Positions 1 to 8,541 of a stretch of 20,951 nt of DNA are shown here, one piece after another. Position numbers and translations under genes: made by a program. Below the pieces are notes generated by a model, which was given only the letters and a program-made list of their open reading frames with translations, was not told where the DNA came from and ran no database searches. Where the stretch lies: NCBI GenBank assembly GCA_032718475.1, contig JAUCBJ010006912.1, positions 1 through 20,951 on the forward strand. Direction: 5' to 3'. Every line of letters starts with the position of its first letter. Positions within the stretch are counted from its first letter, which is position 1. This DNA is from Nemertoderma westbladi (lineage: Eukaryota > Xenacoelomorpha > Nemertodermatida > Nemertodermatidae).

Positions 1-703
1 ATACAACCAGTATATAAAAGACAAATTAAGGGGTTTTGCCAGGTTGTTGTTTCTTATTTGCCGGATTCTGACAGCTTGTTATTTTTGATTTAAGGGGTTT
101 TGCCAGGTGGACAGAATGTCATATACTTGAATTTATGGTGTTTTGCAAGTCAATTATTAACTTGGGGGGTTCTGCCTCGAAGTGGGCATAAGTTATAGGA
201 CGGGGAACTGACTTTGGCTTATAACTCAAAAATAGCTGGTAGAAAAGCTTCAGGTTTCTGCCAGATGAAATAGCTGATATCGAATTACCCAAAAAGTCAA
301 AAACATGAAAATCGAAAAAAATCGACTTAGGGGGTTCTGCCTTGAAGGTGACGAGGGTAGTGGTTTATGTAATAGTAGTTAGTACAGAAATTGACAGTCT
401 AGTATTAGCATAGGGCCTATACAGATGTAGGTTAGGAAGTGATAAAATTTAAATTTCAGTTTATTTTTCTGATTGATTAGCAGGTAGACCAGTGTAGTAT
501 AGTTTGGTTTGTTTGGTTCTCTGATGATGGCCCTAGAGGCAGAAAAATATTAGATTCCATATTGAGATGATGTTTTAGAAACGATGGTAGACCCCGAGTC
601 AGACCCATTTGTAATGTCATAGATTCTTTTGTTCACGAGATATCATGTGTGAAGTACGGGTAGTCTCTAATGTTGCCACATTTTGCCATATTTTCCCATG
701 AAT
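1..703. other. Gene-free AT-rich stretch with recurring G-rich motif
   Basis: No open frame of useful length and no recognisable protein similarity on either strand. The only structure I see is a short G-run motif repeated in the first 350 bases, listed separately. The right end stops at the inverted repeat beginning at 704. Confidence 0.6.
28..347 (+). repeat. Dispersed short repeat, core GGGGTTYTGCC
   Basis: The 16-mer AAGGGGTTTTGCCAGG occurs exactly at 28-43 and again at 92-107. Related words follow: TATGGTGTTTTGCAAG at 134-149, TTGGGGGGTTCTGCCTCGAAG-like sequence around 162-182 and TTAGGGGGTTCTGCCTTGAAG-like sequence around 327-347, plus a weaker copy at 251-264. The last two strong copies share a CTY-GAAG extension after TGCC, so they form a sub-family distinct from the first two. 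Spacing is irregular, so this is not a simple tandem array. Function is unknown. It could be the eroded non-coding end of a mobile element. Confidence 0.6.
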
Positions 704-1267
704 GATTCTTTAGCGAGCAACTAAATTATAGTCACATAATAGATTCTGCAATGAGTATAATGTCAAGACTTGCTATATGCACTAAAACAGGGGTGCTGAA
801 TTCAAAAATAACCTCTAAAATATCTTGTTGACACAAAAAAGTTGACACAAATGTGATTTCTTAGCAAATTTTTATTTCTTCATTTTTCTTTCATTGATAC
901 TTTAAATATAATATATATAAATAATTATAATTAGTATGTGTAGGAAAGCTAGAAGTAACCTATTAATGTAATTCTGTAACTATGGAATATACTATAGATT
1001 TAGGGAGCGGTGTTAGAGACAATCTCATTAAGATGATTTAACATTATATGCTCTTATATAGAGTATACTGCAAGTATTCTATAATGTTCAGCGAAAGAAA
1101 AATGATGAAGTATAAATTTGCCAAGAAAATCATATTTGTGTCAACTTTAAGATGTTTAGAGGTTATTTTTGAATTCAGCACCCCTGTTTTAGTGCATATA
1201 GCAAAGTGCATTCTACTCATTGCAGAATCCATTAAGTGACTATAATTTAGTTGTTCGCTAAAGAATC
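704..1267. repeat. Inverted repeat, arms of about 185 bp around a 200-bp spacer
   Basis: The left arm (about 704-892) begins GATTCTTTAGCGAGCAAC. The right arm (about 1085-1267), read on the other strand, begins GATTCTTTAGCGAACAAC. The arms stay alignable through shared words such as ACTAAAACAGGGGTGCTGAA and GTTGACACAAAT, with small indels and substitutions. They lose similarity after a TTTCTTTC tract. The spacer (about 893-1084) is AT-rich and non-coding. The weak open frames on both strands at 1044-1239 only reflect the arm and are not genes. I see no obvious target duplication at the two outer ends. A foldback or MITE-like element or an inverted duplication are both possible. Confidence 0.75.
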
Positions 1268-1270
1268 AAA

Positions 1271-2227
1271 GTGCGATATTTCTGCCTGTGGGAAACAACA
1301 TTTTACCCGATCGGGGATTTTAAAAATCGTCTCAAGGCGTTATCTGACAAAGATTCCGAGATAGTAGCAAGGCAATACCATGATGCAGGACATTACTCTT
1401 TAAACAAAACTCGTGCGGCAATTTTAAATGACGGCCTATGGTTCCCAAAAATGAGATCCACACTACGATCAATTCAAGATGATTGTATAGAGTGTCGCAC
1501 AAAGAAGTCGTACACAAAAAATCCCCCAAAAGGAGAACTACCAAACCTAAAAACTTGTGCTATTGGGGAGATTGTCTCTATTGACATTGTTGGACCCTTA
1601 CCAACAACAAGATTAGGATTTCGTTACATCTTGTCGATGATAGATATGGCGTCACGTTACCTGGAAGCGGTACCAATGAAAATGATTACAGTGCAAATAA
1701 CTGCAGACGCCTTTCAGAAAGGATGGGTATTTAGACATGGTCCTCCACGACGAATCCACACCGACAACGGTTCCCAATTTCGATCTGCATTGTTTAATAA
1801 TATTCTGGAAACTGCCTTTTGCAATTATGAAATTGATCATACATATTCATTGCCATACTATCCTCAAGGCAATGGAGTTATTGAAAGAATACACCGTACT
1901 TTAAAAGATCGCATTCGATGCATGTCTGGGGATTGGCAATCGAACTTATCGGAAGCTGTTTATAATATAAATCGCCATGTTCATGATGGTATAGAGTGTT
2001 CGCCATTTTTCGCACTCTATGGGTATAATGTCCCACCAGCCACTTACCCAGCAATGCTTAAAGAAAACCCATCCATCATGCAATCGTTAGCTCCTCCTAT
2101 CCCACCACCACAACGATCAACGTTTGGCTCCAAATTTCACCCACCTCATCGAGTTGTAGCAAAATTTTCTCCGCAGGTTGTTCGCCTAGATCAATATGGA
2201 ACTGTGAATATAAGAAAATGTACTTAG
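1271..2227 (+). pseudogene. Retroelement integrase, 5'-truncated pol remnant
   Basis: An open frame of 318 codons encodes an integrase. It has an N-terminal HHCC zinc-binding module (H37, H41, C72, C75) and an RNase H-fold catalytic core with D105 (SIDIVGP), D165 (HTDNGSQF) and E205 (GNGVIE). A short C-terminal part ends in a typical integrase-tail segment. Integrases of this type join element cDNA to chromosomal DNA. The second Asp and the Glu are separated by 39 residues rather than the usual 35. There is no reverse transcriptase or RNase H upstream: an in-frame TAA lies at 1259-1261, inside the end of the inverted repeat, and the nominal first codon is GTG. The gene has therefore lost its 5' part at the repeat boundary. 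A polypurine tract about 70 bases downstream fits the 3' end of a Ty3/gypsy-like element. A Ginger-type DNA transposon or a co-opted integrase gene is less likely but not excluded. Confidence 0.85.
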
Positions 2228-2297
2228 TTCAATATTATTGACTCCATTTAGCGCGATTCTAATTTAGATTCATATTTTTGATGTTGTTGAATTTTGT

Positions 2298-2305
2298 AAG
2301 GGGGA
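2298..2305 (+). other. Polypurine tract of the integrase remnant
   Basis: AAGGGGGA is followed after two bases by TGTGATAT, which has the look of a PPT next to the start of a 3' LTR. It lies about 70 bases after the integrase stop, as expected for plus-strand DNA priming. There is no second LTR in the window to confirm it. Confidence 0.45.
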
Positions 2306-2307
2306 TA

Positions 2308-2486
2308 TGTGATATAAATGTTTAATGTATTTTATTGAGATACCGGAAGTATCCCAGATAATCAGTTTGACCTTTGCAATATGCACGGTGAAGGGATTGA
2401 TCTATATTAGATAGTAGGTAAGGCATTGCAAGGGGGGTTTTATATATTCATTTGTCGTTTGTTTGATTAAAGTTTTGAGTTAATAT
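2308..2486 (+). mobile_element. Possible 3' LTR remnant
   Basis: This non-coding stretch after the polypurine tract opens with TG and contains a possible polyadenylation signal ATTAAA at 2466-2471 followed by a T/G-rich tract. This is what the 3' LTR of the truncated integrase element would look like. The right end cannot be fixed because no matching 5' copy lies in the window. Confidence 0.3.
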
Positions 2487-3047
2487 TTAATTGTGATTTC
2501 CCTGTTTTAATATATTTAAGTAATCTTTTTTCGCCTGAAGATTCTCTAACTCTAGTTGGGCTGTCGCTTCAGATGCCCTCCGTTCTGCTTCTGCCACTGC
2601 CGCTGCCGCTGCCGCTTTTCTTTCAGCCTCTGCCGCTGCCGCTTTTCTTTCAGCTTCTTCCGCTGCCGCTGCCGCTGCCGCTGCCGCCTTTCTTTCAGAT
2701 TCTGCCGCTGCCGCTGCCACTTTTCTTTCAGATTCTGCCACTGCCACTGCTTCTTTTCTTTCAGCTTCTGCCGCTGCGGCTAACTTTCGGTCTTCTATTT
2801 GCCTTTTCTTTATTTGTTCTTCTTGGTCCATTGTGATGAGGATGCTTTCATCAAATTTAGCCTGCTCCGCAGCTAATATTTCTGCATCTAAAGAGTCCAA
2901 CACGAATTTGGCTCCCTCACTATTGGGGTGAAGTCCAGCTAGCCATCTCCTTAGCTCTTTGTCACCTATAAATCGTTGATAATCCGACAGATAGATGTCA
3001 ATAGCATCCTTCTTCTTAGGTCTTTCGGATACCGCCTTGCCTTCCAC
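2487..3047 (-). CDS. Unrecognised Ala-rich helical repeat protein, possible exon
   Basis: This frame of 186 codons is not recognised. The first 60 residues are mixed and charged. From about residue 85 to 165 the sequence is a repeat of ERK or ERR blocks separated by runs of Ala and Glu (ESERKAAAAA-like, six to seven units). It is predicted to be a long, highly charged single helix or coiled coil, followed by a Leu/Lys/Gln-rich end. The frame opens with GTG rather than ATG and stays open upstream to about 3077, where a TAA occurs, so it is more likely a terminal exon than a complete gene. Joining to the frame at 3229-3963 is conceivable, since the only phase-compatible acceptor I can find near 3036 is weak. 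The repeat also opens long shadow frames on the other strand, which I discount. Confidence 0.4.
   Translation of the reverse strand: MEGKAVSERPKKKDAIDIYLSDYQRFIGDKELRRWLAGLHPNSEGAKFVLDSLDAEILAAEQAKFDESILITMDQEEQIKKRQIEDRKLAAAAEAERKEAVAVAESERKVAAAAAESERKAAAAAAAAAEEAERKAAAAEAERKAAAAAAVAEAERRASEATAQLELENLQAKKDYLNILKQGNHN
2575..2785. repeat. Imperfect GCCGCT hexamer and 33-39 bp repeat
   Basis: Runs of GCCGCT alternate with TTTTCTTTCAG blocks at intervals of roughly 30-40 bases. On the minus strand this encodes the Ala-rich ERK repeat. Repeat number is likely to vary between alleles by slippage. Confidence 0.8.
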
Positions 3048-3228
3048 ATGAGAAAAGGTTGTATCTGTTGACTCGTTCAGTTAGCTGAACCCTCCATTGT
3101 GTTGTTCCCTGGACTTTAACATTCACTCGCTGGAACCAAGTCTTCACAGCCACTTGCAACGACGTGTCTTGACTTCTCTTCGAGGCCTCTTCAAAGGTTG
3201 AAAGGATTTATCTGATCCTCAAGATACA

Positions 3229-3963
3229 TTATCTCACTTGGTAAAGCAGCTCTCCCTGCTCTTGAGGTCCGTTAGGTTGTTGAAATAATTGAATTTCTAT
3301 TCTTTCCAGGGAGTTGAAGAATCCCTGGACATATCGTGCCGCTGACCTCATCCATACAGCGGGATCTCTGGTGTCCCTCACTACCCCCATTTGGTATAAG
3401 TCTTTCCAGGCAGCTTCCGATAAGTTAAATGGGAGTCCGGGTCCGGGGAAGTTCCATTGAGTCTCTACAATAGACCTTAGTTCTTCCATCTGGTATCCTG
3501 CATAACTGTCCCTGGTCGATCTCTTATTTCTCATCCAATCCGTTTGATGTTCTTCCACAGCTATAAGTACTCTAGTGAGTACGGCTCCAGGAAGAATTAG
3601 AACTGGGTCTGGATAAACCGCTTCTTCTATCCTTGCTCCGATCTCGGGTGTTAACTCTTCGGTGTCGGAACTAGAGTTGCTACGCAGTTGGGAAATAATT
3701 TCTCGGTTCGGGTGCTGTTGTTGTTTAGCAGCTGTCTCTTGGTCTCGCTTAATTTGAGCCCTAGTGCCTATAATAGACCTATGGTGCTTTACTAGCTTAA
3801 GGTAGGGGTAGGCTATAAGGCAGAGAAACAAGTGACTGTCTTCAAATTGAGAAGAGTCGTGGCTCATTTGAACCAGTTCATTGAGCTGGTCATTATGACA
3901 TATTATATGACACATTTCATGCTGAATTGAGGAATTGCTAGCATCTTGAAGTTTTCGTTCCAC
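3229..3963 (-). CDS. Unrecognised protein, possible internal exon
   Basis: An open frame of 244 codons that I cannot assign to a family. It has a His/Cys-containing start, a Gln-rich linker near residues 82-95, a Ser/Asp/Glu-rich stretch near 100-110, and a well-mixed, apparently globular C-terminal half with many aromatic residues. There is no signal peptide or membrane segment. The nominal start is GTG and an in-frame TAA lies about 25 bases upstream, so there is no clear initiator Met. The frame ends just after a GTGAGA sequence (3232-3237 read on the minus strand) that could be a splice donor, giving an exon ending at 3238. It lies on the same strand as the frames on both sides. It may be part of a multi-exon gene, a decayed element, or chance. 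Confidence 0.4.
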   Translation of the reverse strand: MERKLQDASNSSIQHEMCHIICHNDQLNELVQMSHDSSQFEDSHLFLCLIAYPYLKLVKHHRSIIGTRAQIKRDQETAAKQQQHPNREIISQLRSNSSSDTEELTPEIGARIEEAVYPDPVLILPGAVLTRVLIAVEEHQTDWMRNKRSTRDSYAGYQMEELRSIVETQWNFPGPGLPFNLSEAAWKDLYQMGVVRDTRDPAVWMRSAARYVQGFFNSLERIEIQLFQQPNGPQEQGELLYQVR

Positions 3964-4113
3964 CGATGTGTGTTTTCTAAAATTTTCTTATCTACCGCTA
4001 TCCAATTGTAATTTCTTTGTACTGTATTTGAAATATATAGATAAATAATGAAGATTATTGTTTGCACCCTATATATCATATCATGGTGCTGCTCTAATTT
4101 ATATTAATTCAAA

Positions 4114-7100
4114 TTAATAAAATGACAAAAACAATGCACTGATCACAGGCCAGTTGCTAAGTTCAAATATATTGGAGCGGCCCTTAATATTCCAGTTACC
4201 GACAACATTACAAGGGAGAATTTGTACATGTTGAACAGTTTGTATATCCACTTTATTTGGGTGTTTCCATCTGAAAGAGTCTGAAGGTTCTGCAGAACAT
4301 CTGCATAAGTGTTCCATTTCAAATGTGCCATCATTATTTAAACCCAGACAAATTGCAACAAACCAATTGCGTCCAATTGGCTCATCCCAAATAACAATCT
4401 TCATGTCATTTATCTGTACTTCTCCTTCTGGATCAGTATCAGGCACAGGTTGAGGAACTGCTGCATCCGAATGTAAGTCTGTATCAAGCTGGTTGATGCC
4501 ACTGAACAAGGCTATCAAATCTTCTTCATAGAGAATTGGGTATTCTTCATCGTTGGGTTCATCTGGGTCATTTGCGATGATTATTGCTAAGTGCGCTTTC
4601 ATTTCAGTGATGGATATTTGGTTCAACTTGTAGAGTCTTGGCCTTTGTTGATAATCATTAGGGGAGGAATGTCTTCGGTATGAGATCTCAGTCCTCAATA
4701 CAGTTTTTAATTGTTCATCATTGTTCTTATATTTCAATATACAATTCTCGAGTTCCTCAATATAGGTAAAAGGACCACCCCAAGATTTACATCGACGTAA
4801 CTGGTTGGTAGCATATTCAATAGTAGTTCTCTCTTTATTTTTTGCTTCTAGAAGTTTTTCTTTACGAACATAATCTTGATCCTTTATCCAAGCCTTTTCA
4901 CGATCATCGAGAACCTGTAATTGAATGAAAAATATAAGAATATTGGAAATGTTTTTAAGGTATAATGTACTTCATAGACGTAAGCTACAGGTGCTGTAGA
5001 CAAGTTGGATCATACATGCATATATATATATATGTCTTTACAATGGCTAATGCAAGAAGTAATCTTAATAATAATAACACTCACCCTTGCAATATGTTTA
5101 GTGGCTCTTTCAACTCCGGTTATTGAAGATGCCTTGAATAAAGTCATTTCATCTTTTATTCCCTTTGCAGTGAAGTGTCGTGAGGAGCAACTAGCAGATC
5201 TTTTGCAGAGTCGATCAAACTGAGCAAGGTCCCGCTCTGCCTCTAAGTTGTTTACTGAAAGTCCATCTAACTCTGATGGAGATAAATCACTAAGCACTGT
5301 TGCTCTCGGCTGTCGATATGGTTCTGAGAAACCATATTCTCTACCACATTGAGTTTGCAGATCTTTTGCTGCTTGTTGGCAAAACAGGTTTATAAAGAGT
5401 AGAACCAGATCATTAGGCTTCTTGATGATGAATGAATAGTCAACCATGTAGTTTATGAGAGTGTCCATGTTGCAAGCTTTTAAATCTTTATACAGTTTGG
5501 GCAGGAACTGCACCAAGTCGTTCTGTGTTGAGTTTTCAACCATATTCAAGAAGGGCATTGTCACCTTCATTGTGAACAATGCCAAGCTTAGCAATTCTGC
5601 TTCAATCAATGGGTTCTCTACATAAAGCTTACAAGTCTGAACCAGGAAATTCTTTCGTGTAGTATTATTCAACAACTCACGGATATCATCAAGATGGTAA
5701 ATAATTGCAGCTGCTGTATATCCTAGCTTTGCAAATCTTCTTTCAGTATAGATACTGAACTTCTTTGAACGATTACTTTGGACAAGCTGAAGATCAAATT
5801 CCTCCCACAAAGATGATTGGTGACCATCATTTGTCACAAGTTTCTGGATGGCTACTATGACAGCTAATGCAACACTTTTGTTTTCTGGGAGGAAGGATTT
5901 TAGTACTGGAAGCCGAGATAACAAAGCCTGCTTCAGATTCGCCTTGTTCTCGAGCTCTAAAAGAACTTTTAAGTTTCCTCGATCAAAAACCTCACATGTA
6001 TGTGAAACACACAGCAATTGTAATGGTATATGATGTGTAAGCAATGTTTGTGCAACCATCTCTGCAACATTCAAATTTTTGGAGACACTGTCTGTCATTA
6101 GGGCATTCATTTTTTTCCATAGAGCTACTGCAGTTGACTCTCCTGCAATTGCCAAGCGATTAAGAACTTCAACAAGCAGTGTTGTAATTGATTCTCTTGT
6201 TTCCCGACCCAGAGTATGCGGACAAACTCTAAATGATTTCCCATTAGATAGTTTCATTATGACTGCGGGCCAGTCTCCTTCAATTCGTCTCCTTTTTGTT
6301 GTATCAAAGTGTAGTGTGATTTTGTCACCCTCTGAAGCATCAAGAATTCCAAGAGCTGCATTTCTCTCCTCCTGAATTGCCAACAAGTGTTTTTGGTTAT
6401 CAATTACTCTTATACTGGGTAGCACATTGGCATACCGCAAATAATCAGATGCTTTGCGTGGAAGCGATTTTTCGGGCTCAAGTCCAGGCTCATGATCACC
6501 TTCATTTGATCCATCATCTGCAGTCAGCTGGTATCTATGGCCAAATATAATTTCTGTTGTAGCTTGAAAAGCACGGCGACTTTGTTCAATAGTAATGGCT
6601 GCCCTAGCACATGCAGCAGCCAAACCTGTCTTTACACTGGGAAGGAAGTTTCGAAACCCCGATCTCAACTGGAACATGGATGGGTTCAGTACATAATCAG
6701 TTTGTGTATAGGCATTTATGGTAGGTTTACTATCACGTACTAAACCAGAACGATTGAGTGATTGGTCAAGTCTGACATTGCTCAATATGGGACTACTCAA
6801 AACTAAATCCTCTTCATCGAATTCTTCAGCTTCCATTTCAGCTGCTGCCTGCTTAGCAATAGCTTCTGCTGCACGTTTCTCTTCATATTCTTTGTCTAAC
6901 TTGTCACTCAATGCCATTCGACGGGGCCCCATCTGATCAAAATAAAATTCTCGTTCTGGTCCATCAAATTTTTCAGGATCTACATTTTTACCTAGCAGAT
7001 CTAAGAGCTTTTTGTGGTCCCCTTTCCAAATTGTAAGATTTTGCCTCCTTGAACCAGTTTTCTTGCACTGAACCTGAGTTCGATATGTTTTCAAAAATCC

Positions 7101-7310
7101 ATCCAACTTGTATCTGATGTTCCGGATAGTCATGACTGTCCCTTCACCAAAGGCCTTTTGCCACTGGAGATTCAGAGCCTTTGCACAGTTCAATATATAA
7201 TCATGCTGCTTTTGACTCCCATACGTTGGGGCATGTTCTATAATAGCCATAACACAATCTGACACCATTGGTAAATAGTCACCAAAGACAAAGAGAATCA
7301 CATCCGGCAT
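4114..7310 (-). CDS. Two-exon gene: large transposase-like protein of unknown role
   Basis: Exon 1 is 7310-5085 (742 codons from an ATG) and exon 2 is 4914-4114 (266 codons plus stop). The donor reads AGG|GTGAGT and the acceptor follows an AT/T-rich tract ending in ACAG. Both are in phase 0, giving about 1008 residues without interruption. The N-terminal part (about 1-140) is helical with a conserved-looking block near residues 116-136 (PEREFYFDQMGPRRM), then an Ala/Glu coiled coil (140-170). Residues about 328-440 resemble an RNase H-fold transposase core: D336 in LHFDTT, D407 in LMTDSVSKN and a C434-x2-H437 motif in LLCVSHTCE, an arrangement like hAT or Kolobok transposases. A long helical region (470-650) follows. 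Exon 2 adds a region containing KSWGGPFTYIEEL and a C-terminal, possibly SH3-like barrel with WDEP and RCSAEP. From memory it resembles long uncharacterised proteins in other invertebrate genomes, which I could not check. The third acidic catalytic residue is not clear. An old in-frame extension runs to about 7395, so an upstream exon is possible. Confidence 0.8.
4915..5084 (-). other. Intron of the transposase-like gene
   Basis: This 170-base intron is bounded by GTGAGT at 5084-5079 and AG at 4916-4915 on the minus strand. Its removal joins two frames of matching phase whose protein character is continuous. It contains a short (TA)n run near 5018-5033. The frame of exon 1 stays open some way into the intron by chance. 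Confidence 0.8.
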
Positions 7311-7935
7311 GGTTAGAATTACAAAGCAATTGATACATCCGGTTCGAGCCGGTATTCCTGTTTTAATCTTTAAGGGTATATTAGCTTTTAATATTTAATA
7401 TGTAAAAATTACAAAGATAGGCCTACATAAAGCAGTACACTAGCTATATACTTATGTTCTACTAAACAGAAACAGCTGAAAAGAAACAGCTGTTGAAACC
7501 GTACCATCTACACCGGGAGCTACAATGGGTTCTTAGAAATGTTACCTACACAAAGAAATTACTTAAATTACCAGCCGAGGTGGGATCTTAACAATTTCAG
7601 CTATAAAACATGATCCAGCTTTAAAAGTACTGAGAATTGGAGCATGGGACCCGTCTCTACCCCCACTAAGTCGATAATTGCGGATCGAATGAGATCAAAA
7701 TGAGGTGCATAGTGTTACTGGAAGTTTGCATTATCTCTTTCGTGGAAAAGGCATTAGTCGCAAAGAGTGTGAAAGTTAGCGGAGCGGTCTCCGGAACTTC
7801 AAATTGATGGCAAGTCCTGAATGTGGAACCAACTGGGGTGTTTTATAGCTTAAAATGCTCAGCTCATCATGCCAGTTTGAAAAAGTTACGACTCAGGAGG
7901 ACTTTCAATGGGTCAATTCTTTAGCCATCCCCTAC
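7311..7935. other. Upstream region of the transposase-like gene, no clear gene
   Basis: No convincing gene lies here. The notable structures are a pair of AAACAGCTG words at 7470-7478 and 7484-7492 (two palindromic CAGCTG E-boxes 14 bases apart) and a CCGGTTCGAGCCGG palindrome at 7339-7352. There is also a 35-codon plus-strand frame at 7700-7807 with a hydrophobic start. As the region lies about 160-180 bases upstream of the minus-strand ATG, the E-box pair could belong to a promoter, but nothing proves it. Confidence 0.4.
7470..7492. promoter_or_regulatory. Paired CAGCTG E-boxes
   Basis: AAACAGCTG occurs twice with 14-base spacing, about 160-180 bases upstream of the start of the minus-strand two-exon gene. 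CAGCTG is a binding word for basic helix-loop-helix factors in animals. The word is short and its role is inferred from position only. Confidence 0.3.
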
Positions 7936-8142
7936 TTAAGGTCCAATACCACTACTGTAGGGATAGTAACAATGTGTTGGCAAGCTGTATTTTTCGAGGT
8001 GTTTGTTCGAGGCTGTAGGGATGACTTTTCTTATAGTAGGAGGGGACTTGGACTTCGGTCTGAGATGTTCTATACTTTGATCTGGGTCACAGATCGTTCT
8101 TTCCAGGAGACTATCTGACAGTGTTTGTTTTGTGTCAGACAT
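7936..8142 (-). CDS. Possible upstream coding exon, unrecognised
   Basis: This open frame of 68 codons begins with ATG (MSDTKQTLSDSLLERTICD...) and is rich in Ser, Pro, Lys and Thr, like a disordered N-terminal region. It lies on the same strand as, and about 630 bases upstream of, the two-exon gene. It could be its first coding exon or an independent fragment. Possible donors near its end (GTAGTG and GTAGGG) are weak. It may equally be chance. Confidence 0.25.
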   Translation of the reverse strand: MSDTKQTLSDSLLERTICDPDQSIEHLRPKSKSPPTIRKVIPTASNKHLEKYSLPTHCYYPYSSGIGP

Positions 8143-8541
8143 AATTTATTTTACAGTTGAAAGCCTACTACTATAATGACAGGTAAAGCAAGCCTAGGGT
8201 AAATCAGTATCAACTGGCAGTCTAATAGTTACCGATATCGCTACTCAATGTAACATGGTATATATTTAATATTAGAATACCGGTATACACCCATAGTATA
8301 TATATCAGTATTATTACAGACTAGGATCAGTCACAGAATACCGGTATATAAGTTTAGCCTAATTTATATAAATATAATAAGCTTACCGTAAATACCGGTA
8401 ATGTCAATTATTTAATAATAACTGATTTTCTGAATTTTAGGGATTGCTTCTCTTTACTTTATCACTGATATTAAGCAGTAGTTCAACTGATATTAATTAA
8501 GACCTAATTGATGTATAACAGGCCTATTATTTTATAAATCT
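8143..8541. other. AT-rich gene-free stretch
   Basis: No open frame or protein similarity is visible. It contains three copies of the palindrome ATACCGGTA(T), listed separately. Confidence 0.6.
8277..8400. repeat. Three copies of the palindrome ATACCGGTAT
   Basis: ATACCGGTAT occurs at 8277-8286 and 8338-8347, and ATACCGGTA at 8392-8400. All three follow an A-rich context, and the first two share AGAATACCGGTAT. Related TACCGGT words recur at about 17003, 17520 and 17560, and AATACCGG appears on the minus strand near 7346. The origin is unknown. Confidence 0.5.

Noticed and set aside
2556-2836. Two plus-strand Cys/Arg-rich and Leu/Pro-rich frames
   Set aside because: Produced by the GCCGCT repeat read on the wrong strand.
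7339-7352. CCGGTTCGAGCCGG resembles a tRNA T-arm/B box
   Set aside because: No A box, acceptor stem or cloverleaf can be built around it; it is better seen as a short palindrome.
7700-7807. 35-codon frame with a signal-peptide-like start (MRCIVLLEVCIISF)
   Set aside because: Too short, no clear splice donor, and no related sequence nearby.
7855-8118. 87-codon plus-strand frame
   Set aside because: No recognisable features, overlaps a more protein-like minus-strand frame, and both are weak.
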